From positions 17,161,211 through 17,225,210 of the forward strand of contig OZ024821.1 of assembly GCA_964016985.1 (NCBI GenBank): a stretch of 64,000 nucleotides of DNA, in the 5' to 3' direction. This document shows positions 10,725 through 22,440 of the stretch, piece after piece. The notes under the pieces were generated by a model. That model had not been told where the DNA came from, searched no databases, and was given only the letters and a program-made list of their open reading frames with translations. The DNA comes from Anodontia alba (lineage: Eukaryota > Mollusca > Bivalvia > Lucinida > Lucinidae). The stretch's first letter is position 1. Each line of letters begins with the position of its first letter. Both the position numbers and the translations under genes were made by a program.

Positions 10725-11410
10725 ATGTTTCCAAGAACTACTTGTGTAGAAAATGGTCTAAGAAATACCCCAAAACAATATTAGTTATCTACATGTATGA
10801 ACAGATTAAAAAGATGCAGATTTCAAGTCATAAAAAGGACTGAAAAGGCGACAATCTTTTTTGAAAAGCTTAAATTTGTTGACATCACTTGTGCAGAAAT
10901 TTGTGTAAGAAGTGTTAACACGAAATAGCCAAAAACTATATTAGTGACCTATGAACAGGTTAAAGCAATGCAAAGTTCGAGTCACACACACAAAAAAAAT
11001 CACACATGTATTGACTTTATTTTATAAAAGATACCTGTGTATATGTCATTTAAAATAATCATTTTTAGTGCACTATTTTGGCTACAGAAGTACTCGTAAT
11101 TTGCATAATTACGGAGTGGCGTACTATGCTAAAAGTGATAATAATTACAGAAAAATAACAATTTTGATAATAATAATAATCTTGCTATAACTATCAAATA
11201 AAAACATGAGTACCACAATGATAATTTCCTTCTATATTTCCTTGCAACATCAATAAAACGGCTGAACGATTCTAAGGACTACTTGTGTAAAAACTTGTGT
11301 AAGAATTCAATTACACAAAATACCCGAAAACAATATCAGTGACTATGAATATGTTAGAACACTGCAAGGGTCGAGTCAGCAAAAACACAATGTCACATAT
11401 AAGGTTCCAT
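10725..11410. repeat. Three diverged copies of a roughly 130 bp repeat
   Basis: Copies near 10735-10860, 10885-11000 and 11270-11405 share ACTTGTGTA(A/G), AATACCC(C/G)AAAACAATAT, GTGACCTATGAA and a RRGTYGAGTCA segment. Spacing is irregular and divergence high. I see no coding potential and no known family. Confidence 0.5.
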
Positions 11411-11694
11411 ACTTTACAACTAATTTCGCATATATAATTATTACAGGTTATTTGATCTGTTGTGTTTTATATAAATTGAGCCGGGACACAGCATTTTCTA
11501 TTCATTTGTGTACTTATTTGCCTATGTTGAGAAAAAAAGTCAACTACATCAACATATATCTTCTGTTGTTTCATTTTTTTTAATTCCACAGAAAAGAACC
11601 ACAACGTCATTCGTGCAATCTGAACATAGTCTTTGCAGGGCACTCTGTGGGTGGCCAGTGAGTCGCCGGATTTTACTTATTGACAAAAATCCAA

Positions 11695-11735
11695 AATAAT
11701 AATAATAATTATTATTATTTTTATTATTATTATTC
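11695..11735. repeat. (AAT)n/(ATT)n palindromic microsatellite
   Basis: AAT repeats switch to ATT repeats around 11708, giving a self-complementary AT-rich tract. Confidence 0.9.
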
Positions 11736-12345
11736 GTTCCTTATGATTCCAATTTTGTCATCAAAATATTACGAATCTTGCTCATACATGTAATATAGTG
11801 TCATCAATCTTTTGAAAATAGATAGACGGATTCCTGCTCTAGCCTGTATTGACGAGGAAACATGTTTTCCTTCACCTGTGAAATTGCGTGAAACGTGTAT
11901 AAGAATGAGGAGAAAATGACTGAAAATCTCAAGATACAGTTGTTTAATTGCGTTTAGTTTAATTTCTGTTTGCTTCTTTGTACACCAGTACACCGAGTAC
12001 ACCAAACTAAATTTGAAGTTTTTAATGGTATTTAAGTGTGCTAGTGTTGACCTGGTAATCCTTTTCTTGCGTACATTTTCCACCAAAATGAGAGTACATG
12101 TATTCAAGGGTAGAAAAGTGCTAAACATGCTGAATGACTTCTTTTTTTTTTTTTTTTTTTTGTAATGTATTTAGTTTAACGCTAACCCTTAATTTGATAC
12201 CTAATTTGGATGTCAAGGAACATAATGAAGGTCAGAATTCAGCGAAATTTATAACAGAAGCCTATGGAAAGTAACTAGGCTCTTGGGCTCTCTAAGCATC
12301 ATCGCCAGTTGAAATATGCATATAAACAAGTCACGGTTTGTAAAT

Positions 12346-12593
12346 CAGGGCCCAGTTGTTCAAAGCGTCGTTAGCTTAACGACGTCGTTAAGGGTCATTT
12401 CGTTAACTATTTTAGCGGATTCAATACACAATATTTTGATATTTTTTGCTGAAAAAATGTGAGTAGCTTTTGCACTGCAAAAGCTACTCACATTTTTTCA
12501 GCAAAAAATTTCAGCATATTTGCGTATCACTCGATATAAATTTTAACGAATCGTTAACTAACGACGTCGTTAGCTTTGAACAACTGGGCCCTG
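12346..12593. mobile_element. GGGCCCAGTTG palindromic MITE, full length
   Basis: Ends are CAGGGCCCAGTTGTTCAAAG and its inverse. The centre is a perfect palindrome around TGAGTAGCTTTTGCA-CTGCAAAAGCTACTCA. The sequence is nearly identical to the inverted copy at 42791-43038. Both arms carry TTAGCTTAACGA/TCGTTAAC hexamer runs. It has no ORF. Confidence 0.92.
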
Positions 12594-12779
12594 CTGTACA
12601 TATTTTGCAATGCTAACACACAATAAAGAGAATATGCACCTATTGCCCGATTTATCGTATAAGGTTTGAATAGTCACGGCTCTTGATGCGTTATGTTATG
12701 TCATCGTCAATGAATTGTATCTAAATTTACGGGGAACCAGTATATAAATGAAATATTAAAGAGAACTGATTCAGATTCA

Positions 12780-13610
12780 GGGGAGACAACTCTGTTAACA
12801 TTGTTCCATGCCCTCCTGAAAAGGGATCTACTCTTTAAGGAAAGAATTTGCTCCCCCTTGGAGCAAATTCTTGTATTATAGAATAGATCCCTTTTTAGAC
12901 GGGGCTTGCTGTGCAGTAAGCTAACAGAACGTCACAAAAGTTGTTTCCCTTGGCGGAGATGGCAAAAATCTTTCCATGCTTCTTAATAATCCTTATGTTT
13001 ATATTTCTTATCGTTAGTATCGCTACACTTTAGCATGTTTTAAGGGAAACTGATACACTTGGTAGGATTGTCGACATTTTCATAAGAGAGACAGCTTCTT
13101 TTGTTTCCTATTTGCTTTTAAGCACACGAAACCCTTAGGAGAGAGAGAGTCTACTGTAAGAGGAATGAATTAGCTTCCAAAGGGAGCAATTCTTTACTTT
13201 TAAGGTAAATCCACTTTTCAGAAATTGTCAAAGATGAGAAAAACAATTTTGACAGAGTTACTTTCCCTGAAAACGTATTAAATCCCTTAAATATTTCATT
13301 AATATACCTGAACTGTGGGGGTTCAAAAACTACATATTTTGTGCATAAATTTTACCTAAGTTACAATCTATAGCAAAACGTTAAGGAGAAGGGAAGTAAC
13401 TCGGGCCTGATTTATTCCTTTCTGAAAAACGTGTCTATTCTAAAAGATAAGAATTTTCTCACAAGGGAAATAAAGTCTTTCCTTGTAGAGTAGACCCCTT
13501 TTCAGAAGGGCATTGGTGCATAGAAACGCAGACGGATTTAAGTTATCTCCCTTGTAAAAATTGCGAAAATTCTGCAAGGTGTGCCAAATAGCCTTTAAAT
13601 GTTCTGACAG
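12780..13610. repeat. Cluster of GGGAGACAACT / GGATCTACTC hairpin repeats
   Basis: Repeated hairpins such as GGAAAGAATTTGCTCC-GGAGCAAATTCTT flanked by AAAGGG(A/T)TCTACT occur at 12820-12900, 13140-13215 and 13390-13515. Related clusters lie at 40050-40130, 41025-41145, 42440-42720, 50930-51290 and 52930-53290. It is a non-coding dispersed family. Confidence 0.7.
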
Positions 13611-13686
13611 GCTTTCCCAATAGTTTGAGCCTCAAAGTTAGAAGATTGACCTTCGGACATGAGTTTTCATTAAAGACTCGGATTAA

Positions 13687-13795
13687 CTCAGCAAACACAC
13701 AACGTCGCCACAACGTCGTTTCAACGTCGCTGCAACGTCACGACGTTGCAGCGACGATGTAACGACATTGTTGTGACGTTGTGTGTTTACTGGGA
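13687..13795. mobile_element. Phased ACGTYG palindrome
   Basis: Ends CAGCAAACACACAACG and CGTTGTGTGTTTACTGGG. ACGTCG hexamers repeat every 11 bases, and the axis is at CAACGTCACGACGTTG. Confidence 0.9.
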
Positions 13796-13938
13796 GCTTG
13801 CGTATCCGTGTAGTCTGACCCGTGTCTTTCACTGAGCGTACTTTGGATGGTAAGGATCCAATGTTTCCTTAGATGGACAGCAAATACTTGGATAGGGCTG
13901 CGCGGATGCACAGACTGATTTGAGTCTTCGCGTATACA

Positions 13939-14337
13939 GACGAATGGCTCGAGCATCGAGACCATGGAAATTCATTCTAGATATGGGCAGTTCGAGTCAA
14001 TGAGGGAATAGATCAGAAGGCAAATAAGATAAGTAAGAGATTCCTTTTCTATTTTCTCTAAAACAATGGTATGTTGAGTGTACTATTTAGAATCGCCTTG
14101 ATAAGGCGAACCTAGTGAAAACACAAAACATACAATTATCATGGTAAAATAAAATTTGCGAAACCTTTTCGGAGCTTGCATGGCGTGGGTTCGACCCCAG
14201 GCAAAAACACTTAGAAAATAAGAAAATCCATAAATATTCCTGAATATTTGTTTTCTTGAGCTATCGGGACTCAAAAGCAAGTTCAAATTAACCACGGTTA
14301 ACGAGCCATCATCAGTGGTCGAGTGACTTGAGTTTTA
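13939..14337. mobile_element. Family-2 (pogo-ended) palindrome, degraded
   Basis: Contains AATGGCTCGAGCAT near one end and GAGTCAATGAG; the centre is a worn version of the shared core (AGAATCGCCTTGATAAGGCG). A GGGTTCGACCCC B-box-like block at 14187 lies inside and may be a separate tRNA-derived insertion. Confidence 0.55.
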
Positions 14338-14385
14338 CTGCATGTGATAAGGTATATTATCTGACGTTGAGCTTGGTCTGTTTAC

Positions 14386-14637
14386 CATTATAAAAACACG
14401 CCTATTCAAATATATAGAAAATTTCACTGTGACTTCCAAACATTGAAACTTTTCGGATAAGATACTCTGATTTTTTCATATTTCTACTCAAAACATAGAT
14501 TGTGGGTACTCGTTAGAACATAACGAGTACCCACAATCTATGTTTTTGAGCAGAAATAAGAAAAATAATGTATACCCTGTAAACCCCTGTTTTGCTTTAA
14601 GGGGGTCAAAATTACGATTAGGCATGTTTTCGTGATG
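14386..14637 (+). mobile_element. Family-1 MITE with symmetric core deletion
   Basis: The A arm, core and B arm are present, but the GC-rich tip of the core is deleted so that CTCGTTAGAACATAACGAG remains. The ends are CATTATAAAAACACGCC and CATGTTTTCGTGATG. Confidence 0.88.
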
Positions 14638-14694
14638 TCTAGTAAATACGATCTCACCAACGTATATATTGTACATTTAAACGTTAACGACTGA

Positions 14695-15045
14695 TACGCC
14701 GATGGCTCGTTTACTCTAATTCGAACTCTTTTTTTGAGTCCCTAGGAAATTCTTCCGATTCAATGTAACTCGGGAAAAGAAATATTTATGTATAATGTAG
14801 TAAAATTTTCTCATTTTATCATGAAAATGTATGTTATGTGTAGTCATTAGAATCGCCTTATCGAGGCGATTCTAATGAGTACACTCAATATACCATTATT
14901 TTATAGAAGATCGAAAAGACATCCCTTCTATATCCCAATTTGCCTCCGGAGCTGGCGCTATAAATAACCCTCAATAGCTCAAACTACCTGTGTCTAGAAC
15001 AACTTTCCATGATCCCAAAGATATTCGTGCCAGTTTTGTTCGACT
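14695..15045. mobile_element. Family-2 (pogo-ended) palindrome
   Basis: One end has CGATGGCTCGTTTACTCT and the other has TCCATGATCCCAAAGATATTCG. The centre is CATTAGAATCGCC-TTATCGAGGCGATTCTAATG, the shared core in its A/T-substituted form. Confidence 0.7.
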
Positions 15046-15548
15046 TCTGGTTCGGAAGACGCAGCGTCCTTGTTGGGTCATTTGATATGTTTGTTGTGTT
15101 CAAATACTCTACAGAAGGCAAATGTTTTCGTCCTTTAGCTGCTGTATTTTCTTCTGCTATGGGTCTACGGAAGGGATATCCTTACCTGTGCACCCGTTAT
15201 ATCCCTCAGATTTCACCGATTTTATTGAGCTTCGCACTTGTGATGTACCATTTATTATAATCGAGTCAGTCGAGATCAACTGCAGGAAGAATTTAACTAG
15301 CTGCGAAAATAAGTCTACCATTTGTGTACATATAATATACTGAAAGGAAAAAGAAACGCAGGGTAAATTTTATTCCTAAATTTCATTCAAGTTTGAAAAA
15401 GTTTGTTAATATTTTACAATGATTACAAAACGGTACATGTATGGAACAAAAGTTCCAAATTTCATTGGTTTGTGATCAACAAGTCTCGAGTTATTGAAGT
15501 TCATTGGTAGCTACCCCCCAAATCCTGAAATCAAAATCAAACTGAAAA

Positions 15549-15928
15549 TCAATATTGGGTGTGCCCCCCTCTTGCTGCCGTTGCTGCCCTAATTCTCCTT
15601 TGGACAGAGTCAACCAAAGCATTGACAGTTCGCATCGGGATGTTATTCCATTCATCGATCAACGCATTCCTTAGTTGTGCGAGAGTTGCGGGGGGATTTC
15701 GGCGCTTCCTAACCCTTCTGTCCAGCTCATCCCACATGTACTGTATTGGGGTCAAATCTGGACTGTACGGTGGCCATGCTAGTGGTGCGATGTTATTGTT
15801 TGCCAGGAAATCCTGACAAACTCGGGCAACATGTGGTCGGGCATTGTCCTGCTGCAGAATCAGATTACGTTGTTGCACAAGCGGGACTGCAACAGGACGC
15901 AAGATCTCATCCCTATACGTTACAGACT
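15549..15928 (-). pseudogene. Tc1-like transposase C-terminal catalytic fragment (left arm)
   Basis: The minus strand encodes the last part of a DDE transposase: LQQDNARPHVARVCQDFL, PPYSPDLTPIQYMWDEL, then a basic tail ending RIRAATAARGG. In Tc1-type enzymes the second catalytic Asp lies in QDNARPH and the third acidic residue is in PIEHxWDEL; here that Glu reads as Gln (PIQYMW). The N-terminal helix-turn-helix region and the first Asp are absent. The open frame continues upstream only because the opposite arm happens to be open in antisense. It is not a functional transposase. Confidence 0.85.
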
Positions 15929-15929
15929 T

Positions 15930-16224
15930 GATTTGACCCCAATAGAGCACATGTGGGATGAGCTGGACAGAAAGGTTAGGAAGCGCCGAAATCCCCCCCG
16001 CAACTGTCGCACAACTAAGGAATGCGTTGACCGATGAATGGAATAACATCCCGATGCGAACTGTCAATGCTTTGGTTAACTCTATCCAAAGGAGAATTAG
16101 GGCAGCAACGGCAGCAAGAGGGGGGGGGGTACACCCGATATTGATTTTCAGTTTGATTTTGATTTCAAGATTTGGGGGTGGGGGGGGTGGGGGGGTGGGG
16201 GTTGCTACTAATGAACTTCAATAA
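15930..16224 (+). pseudogene. Tc1-like transposase fragment (right arm), frameshifted
   Basis: The plus strand encodes LDLTPIEHMWDELDRKVRKR, retaining the family Glu that the left arm has lost. It shifts frame in a C-run near 15987 and continues as VAQLRNALTDEWNNIPMRTV to the basic C-terminus. Poly(G) runs at 16120-16200 have grown relative to the left arm. It lacks the first two catalytic residues and so cannot be active. Confidence 0.82.
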
Positions 16225-16389
16225 CTCGAGACTTGTTGATCACAAACCAATGAAATTTTGAACTTTTGTTCCATACATGTACCGTTTGGTAATCATAGTA
16301 AAATATTTAACAAACTTTTTCAAACTTGTTCAAACTTGAATGAAATTTAGGAATAAAATGTACCCTGCGTTTCTTTTTCCTTTCAGTAT

Positions 16390-17820
16390 ATGATATCCGG
16401 AAGTTGTTTAAGTAGCCAACGTGGTTGGCCCTGGAGTCCAAGTCCGTTTGATCGGATAGGGATGAGACAAAAAAAAACAAAACAAAAAAAAAAAAACAGA
16501 GAGTAGTAATGTTGGAGATTGACCCTGAATGTAGACAAACGAATGCTTGTGTTTAAGTACACCCAACCCCCTTTGTTGGACAACCTAGAACTAAAGGCTG
16601 AGCCTTGTTTCTGGAGTGCCTAACATGCACTCAACATGCCTACAGAAAGCGTGAATAGACGCGAACAGAAGGATAAGGATAAGGGTTCAGAAAAGGCCAT
16701 TCAAACTTTGTAATTACTATAATCCGTAGCGATTACCGTTTCGAACTGAGAACAATGATTAAATACAAGTGCGCACTTAATAAAATCACAATCTTTGCCA
16801 GATATATCCTGCTTGATATGATAGGTTAACGCCTTTTAGAGCTATATCGAAATCAAACCGTCATTATTATTGCATTAATAGTGGACAGAGAAACCCAAGG
16901 TAAGACTGTTGTAGATGTACATTCGCACAGCCTTTGGATTCTGGCAATATATTTTGTATAAATTGTCAATAGATTTTATAAGCGGACAACGAACTTCCCA
17001 GTCTGATTGCGCAGAAGCCCAGTCTGAACCAGTCCTTTGTTATTTGCATATTCAATAAGTTCCTTGTTCTAACTGAGCGGCACCAGTGACAAACAATTGA
17101 GCCACAACTTGAGATAACGTTGTTTCTGACATGTGCGCCCAATCAGGACTTAAATCAGCCTGTGCAGCCATGCAGTCTGATCAGTGTTTTCACTGTCCGC
17201 ATTAAACGACACCATTCGCTATCCAAAATGCACCCAGTGAAGATTTTGATCAGACTGCGCGAATGCGCAGGCTGATTTGAATCTTCGCTGGGCGCACACG
17301 TTCGAAGGTCCTGACGTTGCGGTTCGATACTCAATTGCTTGTAACCTGAAAATAATTTTCAAATCAGTCTTCACAGCAGTGCAGGATAGTTCTGTCAAAC
17401 AAAGGTTCAGGTTCGATCTATTCTTTCATAGAAAAGGAATATGCACTATTCTCGTAAAACTTGAGCCACACGGCTACTTTTCGATGGAATTGGTTTTCAA
17501 GTGATATTCTGGTCTCATACGGCACAAGACTTGTTTTTATTTTGTTTTTGTCTCTCCTGTAACATAACTTTTATGTTTTTATCTCGCTCTCTCTGTTTTA
17601 CTTCTTTTAAGTTTACCACTCTTTTCAGCAGACGCCAAATTGACGATAATCTTCTTATTTTACTAGAAAATAGGCTTTGCCATTTCATATGAATCCTATT
17701 TTCTGAAAAAAAGAAAAAAAAAAAGAAAAAAAAATCAAAATATATTCTGCTGAGCGCGTTCAGAGCGTTAACTTTTTCTTGCATGTTGCCTCAGTGAAAT
17801 CAGTTCAAATTGAACAACAG
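16390..17820. other. Gene-free stretch with degraded short hairpin repeats
   Basis: Pieces of the GCGCAGTCTGATC / TCGCTGGGCGCAC hairpin family occur at about 16980-17045 and 17120-17310. A member of the AGAAAATAGGCTTTGCCATTTC repeat is at 17615-17705. I saw no recognisable gene. Confidence 0.5.
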
Positions 17821-17827
17821 TCCTCTA

Positions 17828-17924
17828 CCCAGCAAACGCACAACGTCGCAACAACGTCGCTGCAACGTTACAACGTTGCAGCGACATTGAAACGACGTTG
17901 TTTGGACTTTGTGTGTTTGCTGGG
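17828..17924. mobile_element. Phased ACGTYG palindrome
   Basis: Ends CCCAGCAAACGCACAACG and GTGTGTTTGCTGGG, with the axis at GCAACGTTACAACGTTGC. It is shorter than its relatives by one hexamer per arm. Confidence 0.9.
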
Positions 17925-17944
17925 TATACATCTATAATGTAAAC

Positions 17945-18015
17945 TGCGGCGAATCCCTCACAACCTTAACATAAAGCCCAAGGGGCTTTATGTTAAGGTT
18001 GTGAGAGATTCACCA
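17945..18015. repeat. Perfect hairpin around CCCAAGGGGCTTTATG
   Basis: AATCCCTCACAACCTTAACA and its near-exact inverse are separated by only a few bases; stem about 28 bp. It starts 20 bases from the preceding ACGTYG palindrome. Confidence 0.8.
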
Positions 18016-18231
18016 GACTTTACACAATAATAATGTCTACAAAAATAATGAATCATTCTTTAGACGTCCAACTTTGTCATAAAAACGTTAAAGTTGTCAT
18101 TAACTTATCTGGACATCCAATGTTTGTCATTCAGTATGATGTTTATTTGTATCAAAAATTTGGATCAAGAAATCTGATTGTTTGGCAATTAGAAGTGAGC
18201 GTGGCATCTTATTTTATTCAGCATTGCAAGG

Positions 18232-18592
18232 ATTAAAGGCTCCATATACCTCAAAAATAGACATTTTTATCCAATAAAGGTTTAATAAATTGTTATATAG
18301 TATTAATACGATCTTAAAATGCGGCATTTGTGCGTGTAAAATTTCAGTTAGTCTCTCGTTTTTGAACTGGATCAAAAATGAATGATTTTTATTGTATCTC
18401 TGAATTAATGTTGGCAACATTAATTCAGAGATACGATAAAAAAAACAATCATTTCATTTAAAGAATCAGAGACTAACTGAAATTTTACAGGCTCTCAGGT
18501 GCCACAATTTATGATTGTATTAATATCATATATTAATTTATTAAACCTTTTGTGGATAATAAAATGTCTATTTTTGAGGAATATCGAGCTTT
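18232..18592. mobile_element. Family-7 palindromic MITE, full length
   Basis: The ends are AAAGGCTCCATATACCTC and GAGGAATAT...; the inner stem is ATCTCTGAATTAATGTTG-CAACATTAATTCAGAGAT. A second copy at 54983-55221 has lost part of the right arm. No ORF of its own. Confidence 0.8.
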
Positions 18593-19512
18593 TAAGAAAC
18601 AATGAAAATTACAAAATTACGTTTACAACATTGTGCTCTTTTAGTTTATTAATATTTCGTCTACTCTGAGCATCTCGAATGACATCGAAGAAGCAATAAG
18701 AAATGTTTACTTTCTGTCTCAGTTTAAACGAAATCTTAGAAAACTGCCCGATAAGCCACACGTGTTTTGACAAATAAACAAAGCACTCGGGATATTATGT
18801 TGACTCGAATAAGACATAACTGTAGCAGGCTCAATGGAGACCTTTTTCGCGAAATTACAGTAAAACGCCCTCGATATAACGGGGTTTGCATTCGAAAACG
18901 CTCAACACTAGTTCTTTGATGTTAACAGTACATGTATACTGTCTAAAGACATCGTTTAACAGACTGTCTTAACGTTTTCTTAATTTTAACCTGGCATGTT
19001 AATAAATGGAAATTTCGACCTTGACAGTGACATAAATATCAAAACAAATGAAGCAGCTCTGTAATGAATTAAAGCCACTCATAGTTTACGGGTAAGTTAT
19101 AAAATCAACAGGCTGCAGAGTCCAACCAGGCAGGCGAGGGGAGTGGTAGGCTATTGTATATTGAAAACAAACTTAAGAATTTTTAATAATTTTGATTTAA
19201 TATGTTTTATGCTACCACTGTTGTACCATCAGAATTCTCAAGTTTCTGTATAGGTAGAGGACCATCTAATGTTGATTTAACTTGTGTGTCATCCTTTTAT
19301 GTGATTTAATGTATTAAAGTATGTTTCATCTAAAAATCTAGCAATTGCTCAACATTGCAGTTTAAGCTTTGACGCGTCATGCGTTATTCTTATAGCGACG
19401 GAATGCTTCATATATATTTTTGGCTTTTCATTACTCTATGTATCACTAACATTTTCGAACCATTAAACAGCAAATTTTAATATAGATGTAGTTTGAAAGT
19501 TCAAACACATTT
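18593..19512. other. Stretch without a recognised gene
   Basis: AT-rich sequence with no frame, hairpin family or motif that I can name. Confidence 0.5.
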
Positions 19513-19556
19513 CAATTACGAAAACATGCCATTCAAATATATTGAAAATTTCACCA

Positions 19557-19593
<37 letters not shown>

Positions 19594-19783
19594 AAGTTTT
19601 CAGATGAAAATTCTGCAAGCTTTCATATTTCTGTTCAAAAGGGAGATTGTACTCGTTAGAACCACCTCTATGTTTTTGAACAGGAATAAGAAAAAAAAAA
19701 AAAATACCCCTGTAGACCCCAGTTTTACTACACAAAAACGGGGTTAAAGGGTGTCAAGATTATATAGGTATGTTTTTGTGATG
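19513..19783 (+). mobile_element. Family-1 MITE with poly(A) expansion and lost core
   Basis: The A arm contains an expanded A tract (19556-19587). The central palindrome is mostly deleted (CTCGTTAGAACCACCTC then CTATG). The B arm carries ACCCCAGTTTTAC and ends TATGTTTTTGTGATG. Confidence 0.85.
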
Positions 19784-20034
19784 AATACTTAAATCACTTT
19801 GAAACCCCATATCAGTTGTTCACTGTGCGCGATTCAAAAGCGTCAACATTCTCTTATTCCTAACTAAAACAATACAGGTATATTTACTGGGTCTGTAACT
19901 TTTGAGTCTCAACGGCTCTGTGTATGTCTTGATTTTCTCCCCTTATTCCAGCCCGATCTTATTAGGTTTTATGAATGAAACATTTATACAGGTTGACCAA
20001 CGGTACGTCAATGACAAGTCATTGCTCAACGCAC

Positions 20035-20140
20035 GAAAAGCGCTCTCATGCAGTTTCCGGACAGCGCAGGCCCAGATTAGCCTGCGCATTAGCGCAGGCT
20101 GGTCTGGGCCTGCGTTGTCCGCTTACAGAATCATTGGATG
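20035..20140. repeat. GCCTGCGCATT-AGCGCAGGC hairpin repeat
   Basis: The stem pairs GGACAGCGCAGGCCCAGA with its inverse TCTGGGCCTGCGTTGTCC across a GC-rich tip. Related hairpins are at 34795-34920, 49050-49140, 49610-49745 and 56095-56175. It is a very common short non-coding family here. Confidence 0.8.
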
Positions 20141-20964
20141 ATGTAGTATCGACGAACAGAGAATGCCCATATCAGACTGTACGGATGTTCGCTGATGGAA
20201 TAAGGGACATTTTCTCACGCTGCGAATTTATATTTTGTGTTCAATGATCTTTCCTTTTAGAATCTATCTTCATTGCATCCTAAAATTTGTTCATCCTGAA
20301 ATTTGTTCAGTTTACTAACTGTCCTTGTGTCTGACTGCTGGACGAATGGCAGTCTGAGTAGACCATGACAGACGCCACGGAATGAGGCGTCTGAGCCAAG
20401 TCGCGGCCAGACTGTTTATTGAGGCCTGTGTATCCGAATATTTTGAATATGACAATTTACCTCTTTCAGCCTGGCAGACCGAAACCGACAGCTTGCAAAC
20501 ATTGTAGGTTCAGATGAGGCGGCTCGTTACGAGGTGTCTCGTCAGAATCTACACTGTTTGTCATTCTGTTTTTGATTTTAGACTAAATCCTCCATTTGCA
20601 TCTGTGGGCATGTCCAAAGCAAGGATGGAAGAGTCCACCATAGAAATTCCGGGATGAAAGAGTTAAAGGAAAGAGAGACTTTATTAACAAGCAGCTGGGT
20701 GTCTGTATTTTAAATACATGAAGCGTATACGGTTTGATTCTGTTTTACAAAATACTGAGGTCATTTTGTACTGACCCATTCAAGTTTGTATTGATACCGT
20801 ACATACCCAAAGTATTCCAACATTTTAACTCCTTGCCATATTTGTTTTTAAACTTGAACAAAGTATTCCGAAGTAGGGATCCTTTGGAAATATATATAAA
20901 AAAATCTGTTTAACTACCCATGGCCCAAACTTCCCGGATGAGTGGCAAAGTTTGTAGCCTCTGC

Positions 20965-21082
20965 TAACAACATCAAAGCGGGCAAAGAACGTTGAAACAA
21001 CGTCGATTAAAAAATTATTCGACGCATTGGCGTTGAACCAACGTTGAATCGATGTTGTTTCAAGTTTCTGTGCCTGCTGGGC
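20965..21082. mobile_element. Phased ACGTYG palindrome, diverged
   Basis: The right end GTGCCTGCTGGG is intact and the left end is worn (AAAGCGGGCAAAG). The inner AACGTTGAAACAACGTCG repeats are clear. Confidence 0.75.
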
Positions 21083-21477
21083 CATGGGTTCTCGTCTGAG
21101 CTGGACCTACATGTACACTGTTTATTAAGATCTAGCTGTCATAATATTGACAGTATGCCGCAATTAAACGCCATCTTCATCTCTTTCTGAATGATTTATG
21201 AGATCATAACAATGCATATGAAATTACTTGTTATATCTGTCGGTAAAAGGGACGAAAAACTCCTGAAATCAGGAACATTCCCACAATTTTCACCAATATT
21301 CATACTATTTGCATATCCTTTTACGTGTTGTTCCCTGTCTTAATTGTTTTTAGATTTATTTTTTATTTTATTTTATGTCTACGTGTCTCTCAAATGAACT
21401 GGGGAATTGTTAACTGTATCAGGTTAATGCGAATACTGAAGGATTAGCTAGAGAAAGAAAACATAAAAAAATCAGGA

Positions 21478-21640
21478 CCGGGTTGTTCAAAGCATTGTTA
21501 GCTTAACGAGCTCGTTAGTGGTCAAAATGTTAATTGTTCTAGTATGTACAATATTTAAATCACAGGTATTTTGCTGAAAAACATGTGAGTAGCTTTTGCA
21601 AATGCAAAAGCTACTCACATTTTTCAGCAAAAATATTAAG
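21478..21640. mobile_element. GGGCCC palindrome, left part (split copy)
   Basis: GGGTTGTTCAAAGCATTGTT through the central TGAGTAGCTTTTGCA palindrome. It breaks off at AAAATATTAAG, and the missing right end resumes at 22965. The family-8 copy B sits between, so this element was here first. Confidence 0.85.
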
Positions 21641-22047
21641 TGCCTCCAACGGGAACAGCAGTTCCATCGAACCGCGGAGCGGTTAGGCGTGCAGACGCAC
21701 TACTATAGACTAATTATGTGACCAGTGATATGTGTGACCAAAAATGTACTGGTCCAACAAACGCTTTGGTGTTTCGGTGCTTATCCTGAAAAACAATAAG
21801 CGTTCCGTAATTTGGCAGAGACTGTTGACACGGTGGCCGTGCCGATAATAGTAACAAAACAGCCAATAATGCCAAGTATTCCAATTGCAAGGGATTGAAT
21901 CACAAGACTTATGACGTCAGCCCACAAAATTTGCGGTCGCCTCCATTTTGAATTTTTCTTCACTTCGAATTTTATTCCTACCCATTCTCCGTCTACTTAC
22001 AAGCTAAGCATGATTCGTTTTATGCATAAGGTACACTCTGATGTAGA

Positions 22048-22267
22048 CATCACGAAAACACGCCTATGTAATTTTGACCCCCTTAAACCCCACTTTTATA
22101 TAGTAAAACCGGGGTTTACAGGGGTATACCGAGGCGGTTCTAACGAGTACCCACAATCTATGTTTTGAGCAGAAATATGAAAAAACTATCAGAGTTTTTT
22201 ATCTAAAAATTTTCAGTTTTTGGAGGTGAGATTTTTAATATATTTGAATAGGCGTGTTTTCGTAATG
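22048..22267 (-). mobile_element. Family-1 MITE lacking one core arm
   Basis: The B arm ends GGGGTATACC and joins directly to GAGGCGGTTCTAACGAGTAC, so the left core arm is deleted. The A arm and ends are intact. It is nested inside family-8 copy B. Confidence 0.9.
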
Positions 22268-22367
22268 AATTTTAGATAACACATACTTTACGCTGTTTTC
22301 ACGTGATAATCTGAAAAAGCTTCGGCACAATGTTGTTCGACCGGTTTGTAAATTGTTGTTATCTTTA

Positions 22368-22440
22368 TGTTTTTTTTTTTTTTTTTTGTTTTTGTTTTTT
22401 TTTTTTTTTTTTTTTTGTTTTTTGTTGTTGTTGTTGTTTG
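22368..22440. repeat. Poly(T) with TTG units
   Basis: An interrupted T tract of about 60 bases ends in (TTG)4-5. Lysine-rich and phenylalanine-rich frames on either strand are artefacts of it. Confidence 0.95.

Larger units (their letters stand above)
15340..16386. mobile_element. Palindromic Tc1-like transposon with TA target duplication
   Basis: The terminal inverted repeats start CTGAAAGGAAAAAGAAACGC at 15340 and end with its inverse at 16386, flanked by TA on both sides. Both arms derive from the same 3' half of one Tc1/mariner-like element: left arm 15340-15758, right arm 15930-16386. Unique sequence at 15759-15929 extends the left (minus-strand) reading frame. The two 3' ends point outward, so the normal 5' half, including the DNA-binding domain, is absent. 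It is therefore non-autonomous and probably mobilised only in trans. Confidence 0.88.

Noticed and set aside
11769..12128. 119-codon minus frame
   Set aside because: AT-rich with no signal peptide, domain or splice context. The composition is what chance gives in such DNA.
14170..14205. GGGTTCGACCCC, a tRNA B-box-like block
   Set aside because: No matching A box, acceptor stem or anticodon stem at the right spacing. It is perhaps a fragment of a tRNA-derived repeat.
15009..15260. 83-codon plus frame MIPKIFVPVLFDF...
   Set aside because: It begins inside a family-2 element end and has no recognisable domain or splice signals. Possible but unsupported.
15559..15816. Plus frames across the left arm of the Tc1 palindrome
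   Set aside because: They are antisense to the transposase fragment and are open only because the other arm is an inverted copy.
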